From assembly GCF_017744835.1 (NCBI RefSeq), contig NZ_JAGIAM010000005.1, forward strand, positions 115,910 through 179,909: a DNA stretch of 64,000 nucleotides. The letters are read 5' to 3'. Made by a program: the position numbers and the translations under genes. Under the pieces are notes generated by a model. That model was not told where the DNA came from and did not search any database. It was given only the letters and a program-made list of their open reading frames with translations. Each line of letters begins with the position of its first letter. Positions within the stretch are counted from its first letter, which is position 1. Below, piece by piece: positions 1 through 8,289 of this stretch. Source of the stretch: Sphingomonas sp. (GTDB taxonomy: Bacteria; Pseudomonadota; Alphaproteobacteria; Sphingomonadales; Sphingomonadaceae).

Positions 1-352
1 CCGTGAAGCTCTCGCCGCAGCCGCAGCTGCCCTTGGCGTTGGGGTTCTGGAAGACGAAGCCGGCAGTGAAATCGTCCTCGACCCAGTCCATCGTCGAGCC
101 GATCAGGTAGAGCACCGAGGCGCCGTCGACGAAGAAAGTGCCCCCGGGGGTCTCGATCTTCTCGTCGAAGGGCTTGGCCTCGGTGACGTAATCGACCGAA
201 TAGGCCAGCCCCGAGCAGCCGCGACGCGGGGTCGACAGCTTGACGCCGACGACGCCCTCCGGCGCCTTGGCCATCAGATCGGCGATGCGCTTCTCCGCGC
301 GCTCGGTCAGGTGGAGCGCGGCGGGGCGTTGGCGAGTGGTTGCTTCGGTCAT
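1..352 (-). CDS. sufA: SufA/IscA-type Fe-S cluster assembly protein (partial at left edge)
   Basis: A-type Fe-S carrier/scaffold of the HesB/IscA family, which passes assembled clusters to target proteins in the cytoplasm. The 117 residues visible from the ATG at 350-352 include all three conserved cysteines: Cys46 (in RRGCSGLAY) and the C-terminal pair Cys110 and Cys112 (in GSCGCGESF). The family usually ends only a few residues after this pair, so nearly the whole gene is here, but the stop codon lies beyond the left edge. It is the last gene of the suf operon, 130 bp after sufT, and the gap holds a palindromic REPIN-like repeat. ErpA and IscA are sequence-similar alternatives; SufA is preferred because of the operon. 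Confidence 0.93.
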   Translation of the reverse strand, partial: MTEATTRQRPAALHLTERAEKRIADLMAKAPEGVVGVKLSTPRRGCSGLAYSVDYVTEAKPFDEKIETPGGTFFVDGASVLYLIGSTMDWVEDDFTAGFVFQNPNAKGSCGCGESFT

Positions 353-360
353 TTCAATTC

Positions 361-475
361 CTCCTTCCGCTCCCGCTTGCGGGAGGGGACCGAGGGGTGG
401 GCGCCCGGCCGCAGCGGGGTCTCCGGTGGAGAGCGGGGGCCCACCCCCAACCCCCTCCCGCGCGCGGGAGGGGGC
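361..475. repeat. REPIN-like inverted pair of GC-rich palindromes between sufT and sufA
   Basis: Two copies of a palindromic unit (core GCTCCCGC..GCGGGAGG followed by a GGGGTGGGC tail) face each other at about 369-402 and 443-474, separated by about 40 bp. The same arrangement recurs at 2169-2283. The element fills the sufT-sufA gap. It can fold into a large hairpin on the mRNA, so it may stabilise the upstream transcript or reduce read-through into sufA; that effect is inference. Confidence 0.75.
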
Positions 476-482
476 TCATTAA

Positions 483-956
483 TTACAGCATCCCCAGTTC
501 CAGCTTGGCCTCGTCGCTCATCTTCTGCGGGTCCCACGGCGGATCCCAGACGAGGTTGACTTCGGCGCTGCCGATTCCGGGCACCGAGCCGACGCGCAGC
601 TCGACTTCGCCCGGCATCGATTCCGCCACCGGGCAATGCGGCGTGGTGAGCGTCATCGTCACCGCGGCATGGCCGTCGGCAGTCACGTCGACGCCGTAGA
701 TCAGCCCGAGATCATAGATGTTCACCGGGATCTCGGGATCGTAGATCTCCTTGAGCGCATCGATGACCGCTTCGTAGAGCTCGCCCCCCGGCTCGCCCGC
801 GCCCTGGGGCTCGGGCTTCTGCGACAGGAAGCCGGCGAGATAGTCGCGCTTGCGCTCGAAGCTCTCGCGCGCGTCCCCCGCATCCTCGACGCGCGCCTTG
901 GGCGGCGCCTCGACGGCATCGACTTCCTGAATCGTGATCTTGCGTTCCTCGTTCAC
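483..956 (-). CDS. sufT: SufT/MIP18-family (DUF59) Fe-S assembly protein
   Basis: Accessory factor of Fe-S protein maturation with a MIP18/DUF59 domain at about residues 60-140. Signatures are YDPEIPVNIYDLGLIYGV, the conserved Cys108 in TTPHCPVAESMPGEV, and WDPPWDPQKMSDEAK near the end. The first 55 residues are an acidic, poorly conserved extension. The start is GTG at 954-956, which overlaps the sufS stop (GTGA), so the two are translationally coupled. At 157 residues it matches the SUF-operon members of the family. The exact biochemical step is not fixed for this family; a role in cluster delivery to clients is established in other bacteria and assumed here. Confidence 0.92.
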   Translation of the reverse strand: MNEERKITIQEVDAVEAPPKARVEDAGDARESFERKRDYLAGFLSQKPEPQGAGEPGGELYEAVIDALKEIYDPEIPVNIYDLGLIYGVDVTADGHAAVTMTLTTPHCPVAESMPGEVELRVGSVPGIGSAEVNLVWDPPWDPQKMSDEAKLELGML

Positions 957-2164
957 CCGAAGATCCTCGTAACCCTTTGAATACCCTCGGCCAGCGCGGC
1001 GATGTCGCGCGGACCATTATACACCCCGAAGCTCGCCCGCGCGGTGGCGGGCACGCCGAGCGCGTCCATCAGCGGCTGGGCGCAGTGGTGCCCCGCACGG
1101 ATCGCCACCTGGCCCTCGTCCAAGATGGTGGCGACGTCGTGCGGATGCACCCCCTCGACCGCGAAGCTGACGATGCCGGCGCTGTCCTCGGGCCCGAACA
1201 GCCGGACGCTGTTGATTTGCGAAAGCGCCGCGCGCGCCTCGCGCACCAGCGCAGTCTCGTGCGCATGGATGCGGTCGAGGCCGATCGAATCGACATAGTC
1301 GATCGCGGCGTGGAGCCCGACGACGCCGACGATGTGCGGCGTCCCCGCCTCGAACCGGCCCGGCGGCGGGGCATAGGTCGTCCTGGCGAAGGTGACGCGA
1401 TCGATCATCGATCCGCCGCCCTGGTATGGCGGCATCGCGTCGAGCAGCTCGTAGCGGCCCCAGAGCACGCCGATGCCGGTGGGCCCGTAGAGCTTGTGGC
1501 CCGAGAAGACGTAGAAGTCGCAGCCGAGATCGGCGACGTCCACCGCCATGCGCGGCACGGCCTGGCAGCCGTCGAGCAGGATCTTCGCGCCGACCTTGTG
1601 CGCCAGCGCCACCGCGCGCCTGGCGTCGAGCACCGAGCCGAGCACGTTGGAGACATGCGCGAGCGCAACGAGCTTGTGCCGGTCGGTCAGCATCGCTTCC
1701 ATCGCGTCGAGATCGATGCGGTGGTCCGGCGTGAGCGGCACCACGTCGATGGCTGCACCGACCTTCTCGGCGGCCATCTGCCAGGGGACGATGTTCGAAT
1801 GATGCTCGAGCGTCGACAGCAGGATCCGGTCGCCCGCCTCGAGCTGGCTGCCTGCCCAGCACTCAGCGACGAGGTTGATCCCCTCGGTCGCGCCGCGGAC
1901 GAAGATGGTCTCTTGCGGAGTGCCGCCGATGAACTCCGCGACCCGCTTGCGCGCCGCCTCGAACGCCAGCGTCATGTCGGCCGAGCGCTGGTACACGCCG
2001 CGGTGGACGGTGGCGTAGGTCTCGCCATAGGCACGGGCGATCGCGTCGAGCACCGGCTGCGGCTTCTGCGAGGTCGCGGCGGTGTCGAGATAGTGCCAGC
2101 CGGCGGGGATGGCGGGGAAGTCCGCGAGGAGGTCCAAAGGACGGGTGTCGGTGGCGACCGTCAT
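953..2164 (-). CDS. sufS: Cysteine desulfurase SufS
   Basis: Group II PLP-dependent cysteine desulfurase (403 residues). It takes sulfur from L-cysteine as an enzyme persulfide and feeds the SufBCD scaffold. The PLP-binding lysine is K224 in SGHKLYGPTG and the persulfide cysteine is C361 in RAGHHCAQPLM; the THR/ATEGIN and LEHHSNIVPW motifs of class V aminotransferases are present. The ATG at 2162-2164 was chosen. The frame stays open a further 29 codons upstream, but those codons fall in the palindromic repeat at 2169-2283 and encode low-complexity residues. No sufE gene is in the window, so the sulfur shuttle partner must be encoded elsewhere. Confidence 0.96.
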   Translation of the reverse strand: MTVATDTRPLDLLADFPAIPAGWHYLDTAATSQKPQPVLDAIARAYGETYATVHRGVYQRSADMTLAFEAARKRVAEFIGGTPQETIFVRGATEGINLVAECWAGSQLEAGDRILLSTLEHHSNIVPWQMAAEKVGAAIDVVPLTPDHRIDLDAMEAMLTDRHKLVALAHVSNVLGSVLDARRAVALAHKVGAKILLDGCQAVPRMAVDVADLGCDFYVFSGHKLYGPTGIGVLWGRYELLDAMPPYQGGGSMIDRVTFARTTYAPPPGRFEAGTPHIVGVVGLHAAIDYVDSIGLDRIHAHETALVREARAALSQINSVRLFGPEDSAGIVSFAVEGVHPHDVATILDEGQVAIRAGHHCAQPLMDALGVPATARASFGVYNGPRDIAALAEGIQRVTRIFG

Positions 2165-2168
2165 AACG

Positions 2169-2283
2169 CCCCCTCCCGCGCGCGGGAGGGGGCTGGGGGG
2201 TGGGCCCCCGCCATCCACGAGCGATCCAGCAATTGGAGAGCGGGGGCCCACCCCCTGCCCCCTGCCGCGAGCGGGAGGGGGAA
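2169..2283. repeat. REPIN-like inverted palindrome pair between sufD and sufS
   Basis: This is the same family as the element at 361-475. Palindromic cores lie at about 2169-2193 and 2258-2282 with GGGGTGGGC-type tails pointing inward. It occupies almost all of the 133-bp sufD-sufS gap and adds spurious codons to the sufS frame. Such paired REPs are typically copied around genomes by RAYT transposases; none is encoded in this window. Confidence 0.75.
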
Positions 2284-2297
2284 TATATGAAACACCC

Positions 2298-3380
2298 TCA
2301 CAGCGCCCCCTCCAGCCATTGATCCGCGTCGGCCTCGAACGCCGCGCGGACGGCTTCCTCGCCGATCCGCGCCATGGCGTCGGCGACGAAGGCGCGGGTG
2401 AGCAGCGCCTTGGCGCGGGCTTCAGTGACGCCGCGGCTCTGGAGATAGAAGAGCGCGCGCTTGTCGAGCTCGCCGACCGTGGCGCCGTGCGCGCATTTCA
2501 CGTCGTCGGCGAAGATCTCGAGCTCGGGCTTCAAGTTCACCGTAGCCGAGCGCTGGAGCAGCAGCCCACGCAGCGACTGTTCGCCGTCGGTCTGCTGCGC
2601 GCCGCGCGCGACTTCGACACGTGCGGCGAGGCTGGCGACCGAGCGATCGGCGGCGACTGCGCGCCAGAGCTGGCGCGAGGTGCCCTCGACATTCTCGTGC
2701 CGCACCGCGACCGCGGCTTCCTGCTTCTGCGTGCCCGAAGTGAGCAGCGCGCCGCCCATCTCGGCGAAGGCACCCTTGCCGGTGAGCGTCAGCGCGCCGT
2801 CGATCCGGCTGCCCATGTTGCCGGCGCCGAGGAATATCGAGGCAAGGCTGGCGGCCTCGCCGATCTCGGCCTCGTCGCGCAGCGACACGAAGCCGCCTGC
2901 CTGGAGCAGCCGCACCGAGCGCATCAGCCGCGCGCCGCGGCCGAGGACGATCTGCGTCAGCCGGTTGGCCCAGCCGGCGCCGGCATAGGTCTCGACCACC
3001 GAGGCGACGGCATCCTCCTGGAGCAGGATGCGCGCGGGGACATGGCTCTCGCCGCCGCTGCCGAGATGGACGATCTGGATGTTGGTAACGGCCTCCTGGG
3101 CGCCGAGCGTCAGGCTCCACCCCTCGCCCTCGGCGAGCTGGCCGAGCGGGTGATCGGTCTGCGCGACCAGCCGGGTGACCTGCACGCGGCCCGGGCGGCT
3201 GTGCGCGGGCTCGAACACGCCGTCGACGAAGAGCAGGCGCGGGCCTTCGATGTCGAGGAACAGGTCGGCGGGATCGATGCCGGTCTCACGCGGCTCGGCG
3301 TCGGCAGCAGCGCGCAGCGCCTGCATATCCGCCCAGCGCCATTCCTCCAGACGCGGCGAGGGGAGTTCGAGTGTGGTCAC
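2298..3380 (-). CDS. sufD: Fe-S cluster assembly scaffold subunit SufD
   Basis: Beta-helical partner of SufB in the SufBC2D scaffold on which Fe-S clusters are built. The C-terminal SufB/SufD domain holds C296 and H298 in DDVKCAHGATVGEL, equivalent to the functionally essential Cys/His of E. coli SufD. The start is GTG (3378-3380), giving 360 residues, shorter than the roughly 420 of enterobacterial SufD because the N-terminal region is reduced. It lies 112 bp downstream of sufC, with a long hairpin repeat in the gap, and upstream of sufS. Confidence 0.93.
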   Translation of the reverse strand: MTTLELPSPRLEEWRWADMQALRAAADAEPRETGIDPADLFLDIEGPRLLFVDGVFEPAHSRPGRVQVTRLVAQTDHPLGQLAEGEGWSLTLGAQEAVTNIQIVHLGSGGESHVPARILLQEDAVASVVETYAGAGWANRLTQIVLGRGARLMRSVRLLQAGGFVSLRDEAEIGEAASLASIFLGAGNMGSRIDGALTLTGKGAFAEMGGALLTSGTQKQEAAVAVRHENVEGTSRQLWRAVAADRSVASLAARVEVARGAQQTDGEQSLRGLLLQRSATVNLKPELEIFADDVKCAHGATVGELDKRALFYLQSRGVTEARAKALLTRAFVADAMARIGEEAVRAAFEADADQWLEGAL

Positions 3381-3391
3381 GGGCGAACCTC

Positions 3392-3457
3392 CTCCGCGCC
3401 TCCGCGCCTCCGCGTGAAATCGACTTTCTGTTCACGCGGAGACGCGGAGACGCGGAG
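3392..3457. repeat. Long hairpin repeat between sufC and sufD
   Basis: The 27-bp arms at 3392-3418 and 3431-3457 pair with only two mismatches around a 12-nt loop. Each arm is built of CTCCGCG triplet-like units (ctccgcgcctccgcg and its complement). The sequence differs from the two REPIN-like elements further down the operon, so it is a second repeat family. There is no T-run, so it is not a classical intrinsic terminator. Confidence 0.75.
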
Positions 3458-3492
3458 CAAGGGAGAGAAGGCGCCTTCGGCGCGGGGAGCGC

Positions 3493-4236
<744 letters not shown>

Positions 4237-4262
4237 TGTCATTCCTGTGCTTGGGGCCGCGC

Positions 4263-4688
4263 TCAGAGCGGAACGGTGAGGAGGCGGATGCGCGTCAGCG
4301 GCTCGGGGGCGGCATAGGCGTCCACCCGCGCGCCGTCGGGCAGCTCCCAGATGATCTTGTACTGCTTCTCGGTGGCGATCGCGGCGGCGACGTCAGCCTC
4401 GACCGCGTCGAGCGTCGCCTGCATGCGGCCCCACCAGCGGCGGTTGACCGGACGGTCGCCGACCATGACGCGGCCCTGAGTGAAATCATTCTCGATAAAG
4501 GCGCGGCAGCCGCGGACCGCCTCCTGCACCTTCGACGCGCGCGCCGCCTCGTCGGCGGGGGCGACGCCGACCTGGCGCACGATGCAGCGTGCATGGCGCG
4601 TGGCGATGCCGATCTGCGGGACATTCTCCACCACCACCCCGCCGGCCGTGGCCTGGAGCGCGACGGCGATCAGATACGCGATACTCAT
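4263..4688 (-). CDS. Unknown exported-type protein inside the suf operon (Y)
   Basis: A 141-residue protein that I do not recognise. It starts with a short hydrophobic segment ([16 protein letters not shown]) that could be a signal peptide, followed by a mixed alpha/beta-looking soluble part with two cysteines (in ARCIVRQVG and RGCRAFIEN), a central NRRWWGRMQATLDAVEADVAA helix-like stretch, and YKIIWELPDGARVDAY. Its start overlaps the stop of the preceding gene (ATGA at 4685-4688), and sufC follows after 26 bp, so it is co-transcribed with suf genes. A link to Fe-S assembly is only suggested by position. An N-terminal signal would place it outside the cytoplasm, where the Suf proteins do not work. 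Confidence 0.8.
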   Translation of the reverse strand: MSIAYLIAVALQATAGGVVVENVPQIGIATRHARCIVRQVGVAPADEAARASKVQEAVRGCRAFIENDFTQGRVMVGDRPVNRRWWGRMQATLDAVEADVAAAIATEKQYKIIWELPDGARVDAYAAPEPLTRIRLLTVPL

Positions 4689-5191
4689 TCCCTATTCTCC
4701 TGTCCCGCGGTGGTGACCCGGATGACCGGGCCGTCGCTCGGCGGCTTGGGCAGCGGCGGAAGCTTGACCCGCTGGCGCTCGGTCTCGCGGCTCTCCTCCG
4801 CGGCGCCGGTGGGGCCGATGGCCGTTGGCGAAGGCGGCGTCTGGGGCTTCACGAACTGCGGCGCGTCGAACACCGGAGTCTTGGCCGCGGCCGGAGGCGA
4901 GGGCGCGTCGGCGCGCGTCTCCACAAAGGCGAGCTCGACGCATTCGGTGACGGTGTCGCGGGTCTTCTCGTAGCAGACCGGCGTCGCCTGGCAGGCCTCG
5001 GTATCGCGGCGGTCGCTGCCGCTCGACACCATCACGCGGCAATTGCGCAGCCGCCCGTCGGCGCCCTTGTCGAACAGCATGACGGTATGGCCCAGCGTCG
5101 CACGCACGACGATTTCCTCGCCCTCGGGCTCGGCCGCGGGCGCTGGGGTCGCCTGTTGCGCGAGAAGCAGGGCCGCCGCCGCGAGGATCAT
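4685..5191 (-). CDS. Unknown proline-rich exported-type protein inside the suf operon (X)
   Basis: A 168-residue protein of unknown function. A short hydrophobic N-terminus ([13 protein letters not shown]) is followed by [15 protein letters not shown] and then a small domain with three cysteines: [30 protein letters not shown] (four in total counting both in EACQATPVC). The last 60 residues are rich in Pro, Ala and Lys and look disordered. The ATG overlaps the sufB stop (5188-5191) and the stop overlaps the next start, so sufB, X and Y are translationally coupled. The pair X-Y has the same N-terminal layout. Neither carries a familiar Fe-S motif. Confidence 0.8.
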   Translation of the reverse strand: MILAAAALLLAQQATPAPAAEPEGEEIVVRATLGHTVMLFDKGADGRLRNCRVMVSSGSDRRDTEACQATPVCYEKTRDTVTECVELAFVETRADAPSPPAAAKTPVFDAPQFVKPQTPPSPTAIGPTGAAEESRETERQRVKLPPLPKPPSDGPVIRVTTAGQENRE

Positions 5192-6651
5192 CCCACCGAG
5201 CCTTCGAGGCTGATGCCGAGCAGCTTCTGCGCCTCGACGGCGAATTCCATCGGCAGCTGCTGGAGGACTTCCTTGGCGAAGCCGTTGACAATCAGCGCGA
5301 CCGCGGCCTCCTGGTCGAGCCCGCGCTGCATCGCGTAGAACATCTGGTCCTCGCTGATCTTCGAGGTGGTCGCCTCATGCTCGATCTGGGCGGAGGGGTT
5401 CTTGACCTCGATATAGGGCACGGTGTGCGCGCCGCACTGGTCGCCGAGCAGCAGGCTGTCGCACTGCGTGAAGTTGCGGACGTTCTCGGCGCCGGCCTGG
5501 ACGAGCACCTTGCCGCGATAGGTATTGTCGCTGCGGCCGGCCGAAATGCCCTTCGACACGATCGTCGAGCGGGTGTTCTTGCCGAGGTGGAGCATCTTGG
5601 TGCCGGTATCGGCCTGCTGCCGGCCGTTGGTCACCGCGACCGAATAGAATTCGCCGACCGAGCCGTCGCCCTGGAGGATGCAGCTCGGGTACTTCCAGGT
5701 GATCGCGCTACCGGTCTCGACCTGGGTCCAGCTCACCTTCGAGTTCTTGCCGGCGCACAGAGCGCGCTTGGTCACGAAGTTGAAGATGCCCCCCACGCCG
5801 TTCTCGTCGCCGGGATACCAGTTCTGGACGGTCGAATATTTGATCTCGGCGTCGTCGAGCGCGACCAGCTCGACCACCGCGGCGTGGAGCTGGTTCTCGT
5901 CGCGCATCGGGGCGGTGCAACCCTCGAGATAGGAGACGTAGGCGCCCTTGTCGGCGACGATCAGCGTGCGCTCGAACTGGCCGGTGTTCTCGGCGTTGAT
6001 GCGGAAATAGGTACTGAGCTCCATCGGGCAGCGCACGCCCTCGGGCACATAGACGAAGGTGCCGTCGGAGAAGACCGCCGCGTTGAGCGCGGAATAGAAG
6101 TTGTCGCGCACGGGCACGACCTTGCCGAGCCACTTGCGGACGAGATCGGGGTATTCGCGGATCGCCTCGCTGATCGAGCGGAAGATCACCCCGGCCTCCT
6201 CCAGCTCCTTGCGGAAGGTGGTGGCGACCGAAACCGAGTCGAACACTGCGTCGACCGCGACCTTGCGTGCACCCTCGACGCCGGCGAGGACCTTCTGCTC
6301 CTCGATCGGGATGCCGAGCTTCTCATAGGTGCGCCGGATCTCGGGATCGAGCTCGTCGAGCGACGTCAGCGTCGGCTTCTTCTTGGGCTCGGCATAGTAA
6401 TAGGCGTCCTGATAGTCGATGTGCGGGATCGACAGCTTGGCCCATTCGGGAAGCGTCATCTCCTGCCACGAGCGGAAGGCCTTGAGGCGCCAGTCGAGCA
6501 TCCACTCGGGCTCGCCCTTCTTGGCCGAGATGTAGCGGATCGTGTCCTCGGTGAGGCCCTTGGGCGCGAACTCCTGCTCGACGTCCGAGGCGAAGCCCCA
6601 CTCGTACTTCTTGTTGGCGGCGGCGAGCGCCTCGGCATTCTTGGTGGCCAT
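5188..6651 (-). CDS. sufB: Fe-S cluster assembly scaffold subunit SufB
   Basis: Core scaffold protein of the SufBC2D complex, 487 residues from the ATG at 6649-6651. The C-terminal beta-helix carries C397 and C406 ([19 protein letters not shown]) and H425/E426 in [11 protein letters not shown]. These correspond to the E. coli residues used in sulfur transfer and cluster formation. The frame remains open far upstream into the regulator gene, but the ATG overlaps the regulator stop by one base (TGATG), a clear coupling signal, and the protein then starts [20 protein letters not shown] as in relatives. It is the first structural gene of the operon. Confidence 0.96.
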   Translation of the reverse strand: MATKNAEALAAANKKYEWGFASDVEQEFAPKGLTEDTIRYISAKKGEPEWMLDWRLKAFRSWQEMTLPEWAKLSIPHIDYQDAYYYAEPKKKPTLTSLDELDPEIRRTYEKLGIPIEEQKVLAGVEGARKVAVDAVFDSVSVATTFRKELEEAGVIFRSISEAIREYPDLVRKWLGKVVPVRDNFYSALNAAVFSDGTFVYVPEGVRCPMELSTYFRINAENTGQFERTLIVADKGAYVSYLEGCTAPMRDENQLHAAVVELVALDDAEIKYSTVQNWYPGDENGVGGIFNFVTKRALCAGKNSKVSWTQVETGSAITWKYPSCILQGDGSVGEFYSVAVTNGRQQADTGTKMLHLGKNTRSTIVSKGISAGRSDNTYRGKVLVQAGAENVRNFTQCDSLLLGDQCGAHTVPYIEVKNPSAQIEHEATTSKISEDQMFYAMQRGLDQEAAVALIVNGFAKEVLQQLPMEFAVEAQKLLGISLEGSVG

Positions 6652-7094
6652 CAGGCATTCCCACTCAGACTGGCGAGGCTGACCCCCGCGAGCGCGCCCT
6701 TGACGGCGCCATTCACTACATTCCAGTGCGGCTTGACGCGGCATGAACCTTCGACCGCGCAGTCGTGCTTGCCGGTATCGACGCAGGCCGTCATCGCGAT
6801 CGGCCCTTCGATCGCCTCGACGATGTCGGCGATCGAGATCGCCGCCGGCGGCCGCGCGAGCCGGAAGCCACCGCCCGTGCCGCGCGCGCTCTCGATCAGC
6901 CCGGCGGCGGAAAGCTTGCTCACCAGCTTCTGCACCGTCGGCAGCGGCAGCCCGGTCTCTTCCGAGAGCAACGTCGCGTTGAGCCGGCCCGGCGTCATTT
7001 GCCTCGACGCCGGGCAGAGCCCGGCTTGGCCGCAATGGCGCGCGGCTGCGGCCATCATCACCACGGCATAGTCGGCAAGGCTCGAAAGACGCAT
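6651..7094 (-). CDS. Rrf2-family Fe-S dependent regulator of the suf operon
   Basis: A 147-residue winged-helix repressor/activator of the Rrf2 family (IscR, RirA, NsrR, 'SUF system regulator'). The N-terminal HTH ([13 protein letters not shown]...[29 protein letters not shown] wing) is followed by cluster ligands C104, C112 and C118 (spacing C-x7-C-x5-C), with extra cysteines at 21 and 27. Enterobacterial IscR has C-x5-C-x5-C, so this belongs to the suf-linked subgroup and not to IscR proper. As the first gene of the operon it likely senses cluster status and autoregulates. A 7-bp inverted repeat sits just upstream (7103-7125). Confidence 0.92.
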   Translation of the reverse strand: MRLSSLADYAVVMMAAAARHCGQAGLCPASRQMTPGRLNATLLSEETGLPLPTVQKLVSKLSAAGLIESARGTGGGFRLARPPAAISIADIVEAIEGPIAMTACVDTGKHDCAVEGSCRVKPHWNVVNGAVKGALAGVSLASLSGNA

Positions 7095-7102
7095 CTACTC
7101 AC

Positions 7103-7125
7103 AATCGGATTGATTCCGTCCGATT
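7103..7125 (-). promoter_or_regulatory. Candidate operator of the suf regulator
   Basis: A perfect 7-bp inverted repeat, AATCGGA-N9-TCCGATT, lies 9 bp upstream of the regulator ATG in the 41-bp gap to the preceding gene. Length and symmetry suit a dimeric Rrf2-type protein, and autoregulation is usual in this family. It is not the E. coli IscR type 1 or type 2 consensus, so the assignment rests on position and symmetry only. Confidence 0.5.
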
Positions 7126-7135
7126 GCAGATGGCG

Positions 7136-8065
7136 TCAGTTGCTCCGAAGGTCAACCGGTTCGGGGATCACGCCGGGCAGCACGTGGAAATTCTCGTTGT
7201 CGAGCGTCATCGCGAGCGCCGGGTCGTTGCTCGTCTTGAGCGTCGTCGGCGTGTAGCCGGTGAAGTGCTTGACCTCGTTGATCATGTGCGACTGGTCGGC
7301 GAAGGGCATCAGCACATCGTCGAGCGGCGCGCCGCGATAGATCTTCATCGCGGCGCGGGCCGCACGGAACTTGCGCTTGAGCTTGGTCGGCGGGCCGCCG
7401 AAATATTCGAGGCACAGCCGCTGGACCTGGCGCTCGCCGAGCCCGCTGGTGGCGTGGATGCGCGCATATAGCTCGTCGATGCTCACATCCTCGCTCGCCG
7501 CCCATTCGCGCACCGCGAGCAGGAAGGGATAGTGCGGCTCGGGGACCGGCTTCACTTCCTCCTGGCGCATGATCAGCAGCGGCGCGATGCCCGAGATCAT
7601 CTCGTCGAGCGTCGTCATCTCGCGCATCCGCTCAAGCAGCTCGGGCGCGCGCTCGCAGAACAGCTTGCTGCCGTCGATGATGTGATCGGTGAACTTGTGC
7701 GCGGGCAGGCCGATCATCGCCTTCCAGCCCATCGCGCGCAGCACCACGCCGAACACCTCGACCGGTCCGCGCAGCGTGAAGCTGGCAGCGCCGGTGCCGG
7801 GGCCCGCGACCATGATCGGCTTGAGCTTCTCGACATGGCCGTCGGGGTAGGTCATCTCGCCCTCCCCGCGCGTCATGAAGCGAATCTGGCCCAGGTCGAT
7901 GCGCTCGACTCCGTGATATTCGGGGTCGTCGCAGCGGAACAGGTAGAAGAAGGCGACGTGCGGCAACAGCCGCCCGGTAGCACGCTTGGCTTCGGTCGTC
8001 GGATGGCCCGGCGCCGCAAAGCGCAGCATCTCGGCCCGTGGTGTCTTAGGGGTGGCGCCCCGCAT
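7136..8065 (-). CDS. AraC-family transcriptional regulator
   Basis: A 309-residue protein with an N-terminal ligand-type region (about 30-170) and a C-terminal AraC DNA-binding domain (about 205-290) with two HTH units. The second is clear in FADQSHMINEVKHFTGYTPTTLK, matching the family pattern FxxxSxFxRxFKxxxGxTPxxxR. The ligand is not evident; the N-terminus lacks obvious cupin or DJ-1 motifs. The start at 8065 is the furthest ATG; a second ATG twelve codons in (8029) is possible, and neither has a strong SD. It reads in the same direction as the suf operon, 41 bp ahead of the regulator gene, and could read through into it. Confidence 0.88.
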   Translation of the reverse strand: MRGATPKTPRAEMLRFAAPGHPTTEAKRATGRLLPHVAFFYLFRCDDPEYHGVERIDLGQIRFMTRGEGEMTYPDGHVEKLKPIMVAGPGTGAASFTLRGPVEVFGVVLRAMGWKAMIGLPAHKFTDHIIDGSKLFCERAPELLERMREMTTLDEMISGIAPLLIMRQEEVKPVPEPHYPFLLAVREWAASEDVSIDELYARIHATSGLGERQVQRLCLEYFGGPPTKLKRKFRAARAAMKIYRGAPLDDVLMPFADQSHMINEVKHFTGYTPTTLKTSNDPALAMTLDNENFHVLPGVIPEPVDLRSN

Positions 8066-8135
8066 TATCTCTGAGTCCCCACTCAGCAGTCCCCTTAGGG
8101 AGCGCCTATATCCGCTTCATTGCGCGGATAAAAGA

Positions 8136-8197
8136 TGGCCCGGCCGATTTCTCGGCCGGGCCAAAGTGGAAAGGGTTCCCCCCGTTAAGTGGAACCC
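8136..8197 (-). ncRNA. Two adjacent hairpins in the araC-pyrD spacer (possible small RNA or leader)
   Basis: The 224-bp divergent spacer 8066-8289 holds a perfect 12-bp GC-rich hairpin (arms 8136-8147 and 8152-8163, loop tttc) and next to it a 7-bp hairpin (8173-8179 and 8191-8197). On the minus strand the strong hairpin is followed by a short T-run (ATCTTTTATCC), like an intrinsic terminator, yet no minus-strand gene lies upstream to terminate. A short transcript starting near 8200-8290 on the minus strand would explain both. On the plus strand there is no T-run. Weak, structural evidence only. Confidence 0.3.
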
Positions 8198-8289
8198 CTC
8201 GGGTCGCAGAGCCTCTCTAGCCACACCCCGTTCCCAAGTATTGGACGGATTCGACATTGCGCCGAAGCAAATGCAAAGGGCGTGTTTTG

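Noticed and set aside
6651..7094. NsrR (nitric-oxide sensor) for the Rrf2 protein
   Set aside because: Cysteine spacing is x7/x5, not x8/x5, and the gene heads the suf operon, which points to Fe-S control.
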